Origin: Mycobacterium genavense ATCC 51234
GTDB lineage: Bacteria; Actinomycetota; Actinomycetes; Mycobacteriales; Mycobacteriaceae
Length of the DNA: 64,000 nucleotides
Assembly (NCBI RefSeq): GCF_000526915.1
Contig: NZ_JAGZ01000003.1
Span: 186,001-250,000 of the forward strand
Reading direction: 5' to 3'
Of the stretch, positions 7,825-18,557 are shown one piece after another. Numbering within the stretch: the stretch's first letter is position 1; the number at the start of each line of letters is the position of its first letter. The position numbers and the translations under genes were made by a program. The notes beneath the pieces were generated by a model, which did not search any database, was not told the DNA's origin, and saw nothing but the letters and a program-made list of their open reading frames with translations.

Positions 7825-10284
7825 CTAATATTCGATCATTTCAATGAAGGTCCGGCCAGTTATTGGATCGAAAATCCTGTTCATGACATAAAATTCCGTA
7901 CCTGGCGGGAACAGAACCTCCTGCTCGGCTGGGAACATAGAGAAGCTATAAATATCTCGCCCAGATTTGGAAAGAATCTGAAATTCGACATTGCCCGAGA
8001 ACGTCGGCAGTTGTGCTACCGCGGGATTCTTGGTCGTGCTCAAAAATGCATGCTCCACAATAACCTCGCCGGGTTGATATTGCGCGAGCATTTCTAGCGG
8101 GATGTTTGAGCCACGAATTACGGGACCTCCGTACGGTGGGAGCTTCTCCAACGCGCGATTCAGTGCGTCGACCCGAGCAGCTAGCGATGCACCCACTGTC
8201 CCATTCCTCAGTGCGTCGTTTAGGTCCGCGTAACCAGGTCCAGTGTAATCGGCGAGTGCAGCCAGATCATTGCTGTTCCAGGGCATGTGCGCGTTTGGAT
8301 CGGCATCGCCATCCGAGATCCCGCCGCTGTCTGCACCCCCATCGGCAGGACCGTGTGGTCCTGGTTCCGAAGGTAGGCCGTGAGGCTTGCCTTCCTCAAA
8401 TCCGTGCACACCGCTGCTAGCCGGGCCTGGCTGGTGCGGATGTCCACCCCAGGATCCGGGTTCGGGAGCCTGCGTGTGGGGCGCCGTCGGCATCGGGGCC
8501 GTCGGTTGCAATTTGGCCGTGGGCAACTGCTCGACCGGTGCGGAGGGCAATGACCGCGGTTCGTGCGGTGCAACGGCTCGAGCGGGTACCGGTTCGTGAG
8601 GACTTCCAGGCGCATCGGGAGGTCGAGCCTCGGTCTGGGGTACGGAATCGTGCGGAGCAACGGGTACACTGGGGCGTGCCGGGGCCGGTGGATCGCCTGG
8701 GGTGGTCGGTGAGTGCGGTACGGGCGTACCCGGCGGCGCGGATTCCACAGGCCGCGGCGAAGGCCCGCTCGGAGTATCGACTCGTGGTGAGCCGACCGGA
8801 CGACCGCCGGGCGGAAAATCCGTCGTGGGCAGAACGAGTTTGAGGCTGTCCAGATCCTTCGTCAGGTCGGTGCCGAGTTTGCCGAGGTCGCCCAGCGCAC
8901 CGGTCGTCGCCCCAAACTCCCCCAGCTCTCCTGCACGCTCCGCCGCACCCGCGCATTCTGCGCCCTCTTCGGCGCCACGTGCGGCCGCAGAGCCTGCTTT
9001 CGCCCCCGCGCCGGCTACTCCGACTCCAGGAAGAAAGAACGTCGCGGCATCGAAAAGGTTCTCACCAAATCCTAAGCCCGGTCGGGCGGTGCTCCAATCT
9101 TGAAGGTGCAGAAGCGATTTCAACATATGCAGATTCGCTAACCCGCCCTCTCGTGGATGCAGAATCTCGTTGAGCAAGCTCGCTTTGAACTGGCTTTCTG
9201 CCATGCCCTTCCAAGTAGCCTCGGCCCCTTCGGGATCGAGAAGCAACCACTGCGGGCCCAAATCCGCCAGGCCGAGGACCGCCTGCGCAGCTCCTTTGGC
9301 AACTCTCTCATTCGCGTTGACGAAAGTATCGAAAACGGTGGCAGCCTGGTTTCCGACTGCGTCGCCGAGAAAGTGCGTGAACTGACCGCGCATGAACTTC
9401 TCCATGTCGACGACCAAGCCGTCGGCGGCCTGCATCAGCACCCTGATGCCCTGCTCGAAAGCCCGTGCTTGCCGGCCCAAGTCGTGCAACACGGCGTTGA
9501 CGTCACGCGCGATACTCATGATTTCTTCGAACGCATCACCATCGAGTACCGAGACCACGTCGTGCCAGATGTCAGTCAGAGACTCCAAGCGGTGCAACAA
9601 ATTTCGAATATCGTTTTGGGCCTTGGCAACGTGGTCGGCGAAATCGTCGAGCGTGTGGGCAATCGCCCTGCCCCCCTCCCCCAACTTGACCATCGCGGCG
9701 CCGATGTGCGACAAGACGTGATCTATTCTTTCGCCCTCGGGAATCTGCTGCGTACCGACCAGCGTCCTCGCCCCGTTCAGGGCGCCTTGCATTCCGCTGA
9801 CGGCCGAGCTGAACGTGCGCCAGCACCCGGCCGCGGCATGAAGCGCCGCCACATCGCCGTTGGGCCACACGTCGTCAACGAGGGATTGCACCACCGCCCA
9901 TAGCAGCGGAGGGGGCTCTCCAGGGCCCAATGTTCCCGGCGGTCCGGGGGCGCCGATCCGGACCGGCTCCGTTGGCGCGCGTAAGACGTCGGCGCCGCCG
10001 CCCAGTCGCGAGGCAGCCTCGGCCTTCGACCAGTTCGACGCGTCGAGTTGGATCAGGGCGCCATTGCGCCGACATGCGTTGATCGCTGCCGTCGTGGCTT
10101 TCAACTGCGACTCCGATATCGCTTGATACGACAGCCCGAACACCTCACCGGCGACATCCAGGCCCGTGTTGGCGCCAAAACCCGCCGTCAATACCGTCAT
10201 CACCGCTTCGAGGCCGTCGCCCGCTGCAACCACGGCGCTGCCGGCAGCGGACAGCGCGTCTGGGTCGACAGCGATCGGGGCCAC
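7825..10284 (-). CDS. CpnT-like type VII secreted protein with C-terminal ADP-ribosyltransferase domain
   Basis: 819 residues. Residues 1-~300 resemble the N-terminal domain of CpnT (Rv3903c): opening MAPIAVDPDALSAAGSAVVAAGDGL, with VWPNGDVAALHAAA near 140. A Gly/Ala-rich segment lies near 405-435, and a Pro-rich low-complexity linker near 480-660. The last 140 residues look like an R-S-E mono-ADP-ribosyltransferase: Arg724 in VIRGSN, Ser749-Thr-Thr in FLSTTKNP, and Glu787-Gln-Glu789 in the ARTT-like loop. CpnT itself ends in the TNT NAD-glycohydrolase, so a different warhead is carried here. GTG start; the Shine-Dalgarno is weak. No EsxE/EsxF-like pair is adjacent. The frame is intact across 2.46 kb although many neighbours are broken. 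Confidence 0.85.
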   Translation of the reverse strand: MAPIAVDPDALSAAGSAVVAAGDGLEAVMTVLTAGFGANTGLDVAGEVFGLSYQAISESQLKATTAAINACRRNGALIQLDASNWSKAEAASRLGGGADVLRAPTEPVRIGAPGPPGTLGPGEPPPLLWAVVQSLVDDVWPNGDVAALHAAAGCWRTFSSAVSGMQGALNGARTLVGTQQIPEGERIDHVLSHIGAAMVKLGEGGRAIAHTLDDFADHVAKAQNDIRNLLHRLESLTDIWHDVVSVLDGDAFEEIMSIARDVNAVLHDLGRQARAFEQGIRVLMQAADGLVVDMEKFMRGQFTHFLGDAVGNQAATVFDTFVNANERVAKGAAQAVLGLADLGPQWLLLDPEGAEATWKGMAESQFKASLLNEILHPREGGLANLHMLKSLLHLQDWSTARPGLGFGENLFDAATFFLPGVGVAGAGAKAGSAAARGAEEGAECAGAAERAGELGEFGATTGALGDLGKLGTDLTKDLDSLKLVLPTTDFPPGGRPVGSPRVDTPSGPSPRPVESAPPGTPVPHSPTTPGDPPAPARPSVPVAPHDSVPQTEARPPDAPGSPHEPVPARAVAPHEPRSLPSAPVEQLPTAKLQPTAPMPTAPHTQAPEPGSWGGHPHQPGPASSGVHGFEEGKPHGLPSEPGPHGPADGGADSGGISDGDADPNAHMPWNSNDLAALADYTGPGYADLNDALRNGTVGASLAARVDALNRALEKLPPYGGPVIRGSNIPLEMLAQYQPGEVIVEHAFLSTTKNPAVAQLPTFSGNVEFQILSKSGRDIYSFSMFPAEQEVLFPPGTEFYVMNRIFDPITGRTFIEMIEY

Positions 10285-11366
10285 GCGCGAGATTCTTGCG
10301 CGGGCCGGCCGTCGGCGCTATTCACCCACGGACCACGCCACACTCGTCGACCAACAGGGACCGCGCTATCTCAACTAGCTCGTTGAGGAGGAGATTCCGG
10401 TTGGTGTACTTGCCCGGGGGAATGGGTGCAGTGCGATCCGAGCGTTCCCGACTATGCCGGGGTGCTGCGGCTTCCGGTGATGGTGATGTTGGCCGCGTAC
10501 TCGCGGTTTATCGCCGCGGTGATGCTCCGATCGGGGTCACTGGGATCTGTTCGCCGGTTCCTCGAATCCTGCTGTCGGAAAACGATTCCGGAATCGGTCA
10601 ACGCGGTCCGACCGGCCGAGGGAGTGGCGGGATTCTGCGGAGCGCTCGGGGGCGCGCGGCTTATCCGAGGCCCGGGATTTTCAAGGTAACTTCGTAAGCT
10701 GTTGCAGCCGTTTATCTTTGGTTCATAGGGTGACAGTCGGCCTCTTCGGTTACGAGTGGGCAAGGAATGCCCGATTGTCGTTGGCGAGGGCGGTGAAGTG
10801 ATCGCCTATATGGACAGGTCCCCCTGGCCGGTAATCAGGATCTCCGAACACACGCTCACCGGGTCCACGTTCGCCTGCTACGGCCTGGACGCGGGTGCGC
10901 CATGAGGACGCTCGGCCATCGGCTGGGGCAGCCGATGTTACCGACGTTGTGACAGCACCGCTGACAAGGCGCTGGCAGAGCTGAAACTTCAGGTACCGGG
11001 CTCACCGATTCATCGGCAGCTACGAGTAGCGCGGCGATGCTTTGCCTGAATACACTGCGGTGCATGCGGATCCGTCGCGAGCGCGCGCGACAAGTCATTG
11101 CAGATCACGGCGAGTGGCCGTGGTTGAGCGGAACCGTGAAGGCACGTGTCGGTGTTGACCTCAAGTGCACGACACGGCCCGCCTGCTGCTGGGGGTTTGA
11201 AAGTCGTTGAGGTACACAAGGACGATCGGCCCCCCCATAGGGAAGGTGGAATCGGAAGCGTGAATGCATCGGCTGGTCACCATCGGTATTTGCCGCGAGA
11301 TTTTGAGTCGGTGCCCGCTTCTGGGTTAGAGGCGATGGCGGTACGGTGAGCACCTCCGGTACGGGG
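10285..11366. other. About 1.1 kb without an intact gene
   Basis: Only an IS21-like transposase fragment (10415-10545) can be recognised. The rest shows no conserved protein. A short frame at 11146-11349 ends in a GTGA with an in-frame upstream narK start (11346) but looks compositionally random. The promoter of narK must lie in the last ~200 bases. Confidence 0.6.
10415..10545 (+). mobile_element. Remnant of an IS21-family transposase (IstA)
   Basis: A short translated stretch, VQCDP...LRLPVMVMLAAYSRFIAAVML, resembles the catalytic core region of IS21 IstA proteins, where QCD and AYSRF motifs sit close together. Flanking sequence no longer matches. No terminal repeats or IstB are visible. 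It lies between the toxin gene and the nar operon. Confidence 0.55.
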
Positions 11367-12563
11367 ATGCGGCCAACCGTGAACTTGGTGCTTGCCACGT
11401 GGGTATCGGTGGTGAATCTTTGGGCATGGAATTTGATCGGTCCGCTGTCGACTTCGTATGCCGGGGCGATGAAGCTCACCAGCGCCGGAGCATCGATTCT
11501 GGTGGCAACACCGATCCTGGTCGGTGCCCTTGGCCGGATCGTCACCGGACCGCTCACCGACCGGTTCGGTGGTCGCGCGATGTTGATCGCGGTGTCGCTG
11601 CTGTCGATACCACCGGTGCTGGCCGTGGGCGTGGCCGGCTCGACGGGATCCTATCCGTGGCTGGTGGTCAGTGGACTTTTCCTGGGCATCGCACGCACGG
11701 TCTTCGCGGTCGGCATTCCGTTCGTCAACACCTGGTATGAGCCGTCTCGCCGTGGATTTGCCACGGGTGTTTTCGGCATGGGGATGGTCGGTACCGCGCT
11801 GTCGGCGTTCTTCACCCCGCGATTCGCGCAGTGGTTCGGGTTGCTGACAACTCATGTCATTGTCGCGATCGCGTTGGCGCTCACCGCCGTGCTCAGTTGG
11901 ATACTGATGGCCGATTCACCGGAGTTTGTGCCAAATACCGAGCGGGTGATACCGAAATTGGAGGCGGCGGTAAAGCTGCCGGTCACCTGGGAAATGTCGT
12001 TCCTCTATGCCATTGTTTTCGGCGGATTCGTCGCGTTCAGCAACTATCTGCCCAGCTATATCAAGACCATCTACGGTTTATCCACTGTCGATGCGGGCGC
12101 CCGCACCGCTGGCTTTGCTCTGGCTGCGGTATCGGCTCGTCCGGTCGGCGGGGCCCTAGCGGATCGCGTCTCCCCCAAATACGTCGTGTTGCTGTCGCTC
12201 GCGGGCACTGCGGTAATGGCGCTGGCGGCGGTCTTCAAACCGCCGGCCGATCTGTGGTCGGCGACAACGTTCATCATCCTGGCGGTGTTCCTCGGCATCG
12301 GCATCGGCGGAGTGTTCGCCTGGGTGGCACGGCGCTCGCCAGCGGCCTCGGTGGGCTCCGTCACGGGCATCGTCGCCGCTGCCGGCGGCCTCGGCGGTTA
12401 CTTCCCCCCGCTGGTCATGGGCGCGACCTACGATGCGGTCGGCAATGACTACACCGTCGGGCTGATGCTGCTGGTGGCTACTGCACTTGTTGCCTTGCTG
12501 TACACCGCGATCCGCCTGCGTCCCCACGAGCCGGCGGCCACCGTCAGGGAGTCTTCGCCATGA
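11367..12563 (+). CDS. narK2: Nitrate/nitrite transporter NarK2-like (MFS)
   Basis: 398 residues from ATG 11367, where homology to recalled NarK2 (Rv1737c) begins (MRPTVNLVLATWVSVVNLWAWN). GTG 11346 is an in-frame alternative. Twelve membrane segments are expected. The NNP-family signatures GRIVTGPLTDRFGGR and GVFAWVARRSPAASVGSVTG are present. It moves nitrate in and nitrite out. The stop overlaps the narG ATG in an ATGA, so transporter and reductase are one operon. In M. tuberculosis narK2 precedes narX and not narGHJI. Confidence 0.92.
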   Translation: MRPTVNLVLATWVSVVNLWAWNLIGPLSTSYAGAMKLTSAGASILVATPILVGALGRIVTGPLTDRFGGRAMLIAVSLLSIPPVLAVGVAGSTGSYPWLVVSGLFLGIARTVFAVGIPFVNTWYEPSRRGFATGVFGMGMVGTALSAFFTPRFAQWFGLLTTHVIVAIALALTAVLSWILMADSPEFVPNTERVIPKLEAAVKLPVTWEMSFLYAIVFGGFVAFSNYLPSYIKTIYGLSTVDAGARTAGFALAAVSARPVGGALADRVSPKYVVLLSLAGTAVMALAAVFKPPADLWSATTFIILAVFLGIGIGGVFAWVARRSPAASVGSVTGIVAAAGGLGGYFPPLVMGATYDAVGNDYTVGLMLLVATALVALLYTAIRLRPHEPAATVRESSP

Positions 12564-15500
12564 CGACCACCCCGCCGCGTACCGGCGGCCGCATCGAGGA
12601 ACTGCTCGAGCGCAGTGGTCGCTTCTTCACTACCGGCGAGTTCTCTGACGACCTGCGCACCGTCACGCGCCGGGGTGGGCGCGACGGAGACGTGTTCTAC
12701 CGCGACCGGTGGAGCCACGACAAGGTGGTCCGATCAACCCACGGCGTGAACTGCACCGGGTCCTGTTCATGGAAGGTCTACGTCAAAGACGGCATCATCA
12801 CCTGGGAAATCCAGGAAACCGACTATCCGTCGGTGGGCCCGGACCGCCCGGAATACGAGCCGCGTGGCTGCCCGCGTGGTGCCGCGTTCTCCTGGTACAC
12901 TTACTCGCCCACGCGGGTGCGTTACCCCTATGGCCGCGGTGTGCTGGTCGAGATGTACCGCGAGGCCAAAGCCCGTCTGGGCGATCCGGTGTTGGCGTGG
13001 GCAGACATTCAGGCTGACCCGCAGCGCCGTCGCCGCTATCAGCAGGCCCGCGGCAAAGGCGGTTTGGTCCGGGTGACCTGGGCTGAGGCCACCGAGATGA
13101 TCGCCGCCGCACACGTCCACACGATCAAGACTTACGGCCCGGATCGGGTCGCCGGCTTCTCGCCGATCCCGGGGATGTCGATGGTCAGCCACGCGGCGGG
13201 TTCGCGGTTCGTCGAGCTGATCGGCGGGGTGATGACGTCCTTCTACGATTGGTACGCCGACCTGCCGGTGGCTTCCCCGCAGGTGTTCGGGGACCAGTCC
13301 GACGTACCGGAGTCAGGCGACTGGTGGGACACCGCATACCTGGTTATGTGGGGTTCCAATGTGCCGGTCACTCGCACCCCGGATGCGCACTGGATGGCCG
13401 AGGTGCGCTACCGCGGTGCCAAGGTGGTTGCCGTCAGCCCCGATTACGCCGACAACACCAAGTTCGCCGACGAGTGGATGCCGTGTGCGGCAGGTACCGA
13501 TGGCGCCCTGGCAATGGCAATGGGTCACGTCATCCTGACCGAATACTTTGTGCGACAACGAGTGCCGTTCTTCGTCGACTATGTGCGCCAGTACACCGAC
13601 CTGCCGTTCCTGGTCAAGCTCGAGGAGCGCGGCGGCGCCACCGTGCCCGCGAAGATGCTCACCGCCGCCGATCTCGGACAGCAGGTGGAGAACGCGTCGT
13701 TCAAACCGGTCGTGTGGGACGGCGTCACCAACAGTGTGGCGGTGCCGAACGGTTCGCTGGGGTTTCGCTTCGGTGACAAAGGCGCGGGCAGATGGAACCT
13801 CGATCTCGGTGACGTGGTGCCCGCGTTGACGGTGTCACCCGAGTCCGGCAAAGAGGGCGAGCACGCGCGGGTCACCCTGCCGCGGTTCGACGCCGTCGAC
13901 GGCCATGGGGAGACAATGACCCGTGGTGTCCCGGTGCGCCGCGTGGGTGAGCACCGGGTGTGCACGGTGTTCGATCTGATGCTGGCCCAGTACGGGGTGA
14001 GCCGGCCCGGGCTGCCGGGTGACTGGCCCCGCGACTATGACGACGCGACCCAGTCCTATACGCCGGCCTGGCAGGAGGCCATCACCGGGGTCTCGGCCAG
14101 CCAAGCCGTCCGCGTGGCTAAGGAATTCGCCTGCAATGCCGAAGAGTCCGGCGGACGGTCGATGATCATAATGGGTGCCGGCATTTGTCAGTGGTTCCAC
14201 GGCGACGTCACGTACCGCGCGGTGCTGGCGATGCTGTTGCTGACCGGCTCGATGGGTCGCAACGGTGGCGGCCGGGCGCACTACGTCGGGCAGGAAATAG
14301 TGTCGCCCGGTCACCGGGTGGGCGACGATGGCCATGGCGACCGACTGGTGCCGCCCGCCGCGGCAAATGCCGGGCACGTCGTACTGGTATGTCCATACCG
14401 ATCAGTGGCATTACGACGGCTACCGAGCCGACGCGTTGGCCAGCCCGACGGGGCGGGGGCGGTTCCACGACAAGCACACGATGGATGTCTTGGCCTCGTC
14501 GGTGGCGATGGGGTGGAGCCCGTATTTATCCGCAGTTCAACCGGTCGAGCCTCGACGTGGCCGACGAGGCGCGTGCCGCCGGTGCCGACGTCGCCGCCTA
14601 TGTCGGCGAGCAATTGGCGTCGGGACAGTTGACATTCGCCGTGACCGAACCCGACGATCCCGCGAACTGGCCACGGGTGCTTAGCGTATGGCGTGCCAAC
14701 CTCCTGGGCTCATCGAGTAAGGGCAACGAGTACTTCCTGCGTCACCTACTGGGTACCGATTCGAACCTGCAGGCCGATCCCGCCGGTGAAGCGTTGCGGC
14801 CCAACGGTATTGCCTGCTCAGAGGAAATCCCCGAGGGCAAGCTTGACCTGCTCATGTCGATCGATTTCCGGATGACCTCAACCACACTGCTCTCGGATGT
14901 GGTGCTGCCGGCGGCGACCTGGTACGAGAAGCATGACCTGTCCAGCACCGACATGCACCCCTATGTCCACGCGTTCACTCCCGCGATCGATCCGCCGTGG
15001 GAGACGCGTACTGACTACGAGGCGTTCGGCGCGATCGCCCGCACGTTCAGTGCCCTGGCGGTCGAGCACCTGGGCACCCGCACCGACGTGGTGTTGGGCG
15101 CCATGCAGCATGACACCGCCGGTGCGATGGCGTACCCGTCTGGCACCCAACGCGATTGGCGCGAAGACGGTGAAATCCCGGTGCCCGGCTCGACGATGGG
15201 CCCGTTGACGGTGGAGGAGCGCGACTACACCGCGATCGCCGACCAGTGGGCCACCCTCGGCCCCCTGGTCGACCGGTTGGGCACGACCACTAAGGGTGTG
15301 ACCGTCCATCCGAGCAGGGAGGTCGACGAACTCGCGGCCAAATTCGGCGTCATGGCCAGCGGCCCGGCGCAGGGACGTCCGGCGGTCACTACTGCAGCGC
15401 GAATGGCCGACACGATCCTCGCGCTGTCGGGCACTACCAATGGCCGGTTGGCCGTCGAGGGATTCCGCGAACTGGAGCACCGCACCGGTCGCCGCCTGGC

Positions 15501-16257
15501 GCACTTAGCCCACGGTAGTGAGGAGCGCCGGATCACCTACGCCGACGCACAGGCCCGCCCAGTCCCGGTCATCACAAGCCCGGAATGGTCGGGCAGTGAG
15601 ACCGGGGGGCGTCGCTACGCACCTTTCACCGTGAACATCGAGCACCTCAAGCCGTTTCACACCCTGACCGGCCGCATGCATTTCTACCTCGATCACGATT
15701 GGTTCGAGGAACTCGGAGAGCAACTACCGATTTACCGCCCCCCGCTCGACATGGCGAAACTGTTCGGCGAACCCCCTGTGGGCGACCTCCGGGAGGGCAT
15801 CGGTTTAGCGGTGCGCTATCTGACCCCCCACTCGAAGTGGTCGATCCACTCGGAGTATCAGGACAACCTGTTGATGCTGTCGTTGTCGCGAGGCGGCCCG
15901 ACAATGTGGATGAGTCCCGCCGACGCGGCGAAGATACACGTGCGCGACAACGAATGGGTGGAGGCGGTCAACCGTAACGGGGTGCTGGTGTGCCGGGCCA
16001 TTGTGAGCCACCGGATGCCCGAGGGCGTGGTGTACGTCTATCACGTGCAGGAGCGCACCATCGACGTTCCCCTCACCGAGACCACGGGCAAGCACGGTGG
16101 AATTCACAACACGCTGACCCGCTTGCTGATCAAGCCCAGTCACCTGGCGGGCGGGTATGCACAGAATGCCTTCGCGTTCAACTATCTCGGTCCGACGGGC
16201 AACCAGCGAGACGAGGTGACCGTCGTGAGACGGCGCAGCCAAGAGGTGAGGTTCTGA
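12560..16257 (+). pseudogene. narG: Respiratory nitrate reductase alpha subunit NarG, two single-base insertions
   Basis: Molybdopterin catalytic subunit that reduces nitrate at the membrane. The product would be about 1231 residues, as in M. tuberculosis (1232). The N-terminal 4Fe-4S site is intact (HGVNCTGSC, later Cys in RGCPRGA). The length of 3698 nt is exactly two bases too long. One extra base falls near 14299, after HYVGQE, where GAAATAG should read a Lys codon; the other falls near 14524 in TATTTAT, before YPQF. Between them the middle part reads in a third frame (MAMATDW...VAMGWSP), and the C-terminal half is clean to VRRRSQEVRF. As written NarG would end early. narH, narJ and narI are intact, so a sequencing or assembly error is a real possibility. 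Confidence 0.9.
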
Positions 16258-16259
16258 TC

Positions 16260-17915
16260 ATGAAGGTCATGGCACAGATCGCGATGGTGATGAACCTCGA
16301 CAAGTGCATCGGCTGCCACACCTGCTCGGTGACCTGTAAACAGGCGTGGACGAATCGGGCCGGCACCGAGTACGTGTGGTTCAACAACGTCGAAACCCGT
16401 CCCGGACAAGGGTATCCGCGCACTTACGAGGATCAGGAGCGCTGGCGCGGCGGTTGGATTCGCGACAAGCGCGGTCGGCTGCTCCTGCGTGACGGCGGTC
16501 GACTGAGCAAGCTGGTCCGCATCTTCGCCAACCCCAAAATGCCCGGCATCGAGGATTACTACGAGCCGTGGACCTACGACTACGACAATCTCATCTCAGC
16601 ACCGCTGGGTGATCAGATGCCCGTCGCGCCGCCACGCAGCCTGATCAGTGGAGAGCCGATGACGATCCAGTGGTCGGCCAACTGGGACGATGACCTCGGC
16701 GGCTCACCAGAGATCGTTCCCGACGACCCGGTACTGAAGATGATCAGCGAACAAATCCGGCTGGAACTCGAGCAGACGTTCATGTTCTTCCTGCCGCGGA
16801 TCTGCGAGCACTGCCTCAACCCGTCCTGCGTGGCGTCGTGCCCGTCGGGCGCGCTATACAAACGCAGCGAGGACGGCATCGTGCTCGTCGACCAGGACCG
16901 CTGCCGCGGCTGGCGGATGTGCGTGTCCGGATGTCCTTACAAGAAGGTGTATTTCAACCACAAGACCGGCAAGGCCGAAAAGTGCACGCTCTGCTATCCG
17001 AGGGTGGAGGTCGGATTGCCCACGGTTTGTTCGGAGACCTGTGTAGGTCGGCTGCGCTACATCGGCCTGCTGTTCTACGACGTCGACCGGGTGACAGAAG
17101 CCGCGTCGGTGCCCGACGATACTGACCTCTACGAAGCGCAAAAGTCGATCCTGCTCGACCCGCACGACCCTGAGGTGATCGCCGGTGCCCGCGCCGAAGG
17201 TATCGCCGAGGACTGGATCGCCGCGGCGCAGCGATCCCCGGTCTACGCGCTGATCCACACCTACCAAGTCGCGCTGCCGCTGCACCCGGAATACCGCACC
17301 ATGCCGATGATCTGGTACATCCCACCGCTGTCACCGGTGGTCGACGCGGTGGCCCGCGACGGCCATGATGCAGAAGAGATCGGCAACCTGTTCGGAGCGC
17401 TGAGTGCGTTGCGCATCCCGATGCAGTACCTGGCCGGCCTGTTCAGCGCCGGTGACACCGCCGTCATCGAAAACGTCCTGCGCCGGTTGGCCGCCATGCG
17501 GTCCTACATGCGGGATATCAACCTTGGGCGTGCACCCCAAGCACACATTCCACAGTCGGTGGGCATGACCGAAGAACAGATCTACGAGATGTACCGTCTC
17601 CTGGCATTGGCGAAATACGAAGAGCGGTATGTGATTCCCACCGCCTACGCAGTCGATCCTCTCCATCCGATTGATGAGCCGGGTTGCTCGCTGTCCTACG
17701 AAGGTGGGCCGGGAATGTACGAGTCGGGGCCGTTCGGTGAGGCCAGCGGCGATTCGATACCGGTCGCGGTGGAGACCTTCCACGCGTTGCATCAGCGGCA
17801 GACCGGTACGGGTATGGCCGCCAACGCTGAACGCCCGTCGCGGGTGAACCTGCTCAACTGGGACGGGCGCGGCGTTCCCGAAGGCATGTTCCCCCACAAC
17901 AATGTCCGCCAATGA
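16260..17915 (+). CDS. narH: Nitrate reductase beta subunit NarH
   Basis: 551 residues. It is the iron-sulfur subunit that carries electrons from NarI haem to NarG. Four Cys clusters are visible: CIGCHTCSVTCK near residue 16, CEHCLNPSCVASCPSG near 180, CRGWRMCVSGCPYKK near 213, and CTLCYPRVEVGLPTVCSETC near 240. The Trp in the third cluster is typical of NarH, whose cluster is 3Fe-4S. ATG 16260 lies just after the narG stop; its own stop overlaps the narJ start in an ATGA. Confidence 0.95.
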   Translation: MKVMAQIAMVMNLDKCIGCHTCSVTCKQAWTNRAGTEYVWFNNVETRPGQGYPRTYEDQERWRGGWIRDKRGRLLLRDGGRLSKLVRIFANPKMPGIEDYYEPWTYDYDNLISAPLGDQMPVAPPRSLISGEPMTIQWSANWDDDLGGSPEIVPDDPVLKMISEQIRLELEQTFMFFLPRICEHCLNPSCVASCPSGALYKRSEDGIVLVDQDRCRGWRMCVSGCPYKKVYFNHKTGKAEKCTLCYPRVEVGLPTVCSETCVGRLRYIGLLFYDVDRVTEAASVPDDTDLYEAQKSILLDPHDPEVIAGARAEGIAEDWIAAAQRSPVYALIHTYQVALPLHPEYRTMPMIWYIPPLSPVVDAVARDGHDAEEIGNLFGALSALRIPMQYLAGLFSAGDTAVIENVLRRLAAMRSYMRDINLGRAPQAHIPQSVGMTEEQIYEMYRLLALAKYEERYVIPTAYAVDPLHPIDEPGCSLSYEGGPGMYESGPFGEASGDSIPVAVETFHALHQRQTGTGMAANAERPSRVNLLNWDGRGVPEGMFPHNNVRQ

Positions 17916-18547
17916 AGCTGCCCAGACGCGCACGTGCCGCCGCACTGGCGGACCGGTTGGTCTGGCAATGCGCATCACTGCTACTCGGTTATCCCGACCA
18001 ACAGCGGCTGAACACCGCGGCCGCACTGCTCGACCACGTCGAAGGCCTTGCCGCCAAGCACCTTTCCCAGACCATGGTGGCGGTGCGCGACCTGGACCCG
18101 ATGTGCGCCGCACAAGAATATGTGGCCACCTTCGACCTGCGCCGCCGCTGCACCATGTACCTCACATACTGGACCGCCGGCGACACCCGCAATCGCGGCG
18201 CGGCGATGCTTGCGTTCGCCGACACCTACCGGGCGGCGGGCGCACCGACACCCCGCGACGAAGCACCTGACTATCTACCGGTAGTGCTGGAGTTCGCCGC
18301 CATCGTCGACGCCGACGCCGGACGCAGGCTGCTCAACGAACACCGAGTCGCCATCGACCTGCTGCATCAAGCGTTGCGCCAGACCGGATCGGTCTATGCG
18401 CCTACCGTCGAGGCGGTCCTCACGACGCTGCCGGCCACGACCGACCTTGACATCCGCCGCGCACAGCGCCTCGCCCAAGAGGGGTCACCTGGCGAAACCG
18501 TTGGGCTGCAACCGTTCACGCTGACCGTGCCGCCGCGGCGGACCTGA
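17912..18547 (+). CDS. narJ: Nitrate reductase assembly chaperone NarJ
   Basis: 211 residues. NarJ is a cytoplasmic chaperone needed to insert the molybdenum cofactor into NarG and is not part of the final enzyme. The family pattern LLGYPDQ, the run RRCTMYLTYWTAGDTRNRG and the region DYLPVVLEFAA are present. The ATG overlaps the narH stop. No lesion is seen. Confidence 0.92.
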   Translation: MKLPRRARAAALADRLVWQCASLLLGYPDQQRLNTAAALLDHVEGLAAKHLSQTMVAVRDLDPMCAAQEYVATFDLRRRCTMYLTYWTAGDTRNRGAAMLAFADTYRAAGAPTPRDEAPDYLPVVLEFAAIVDADAGRRLLNEHRVAIDLLHQALRQTGSVYAPTVEAVLTTLPATTDLDIRRAQRLAQEGSPGETVGLQPFTLTVPPRRT

Positions 18548-18557
18548 GGAGATCGAG

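Noticed and set aside
11160..11260. Possible DosR box upstream of narK2 (GGGGGTTTGAAAGTCG, and GGCCCCCCCATAGGGAA)
   Set aside because: Neither keeps both GGGAC-type half-sites of the DosR consensus; matches are partial and could be chance.
11146..11349. 67-codon frame ending in a GTGA with an upstream narK start
   Set aside because: Composition looks random, no homology is recognised, and the narK start is more likely ATG 11367 by comparison with NarK2.
14290..14530. Programmed frameshifting in narG
   Set aside because: Both changes are +1 insertions without a slippery site or stimulator, and NarG is a single frame in other mycobacteria.
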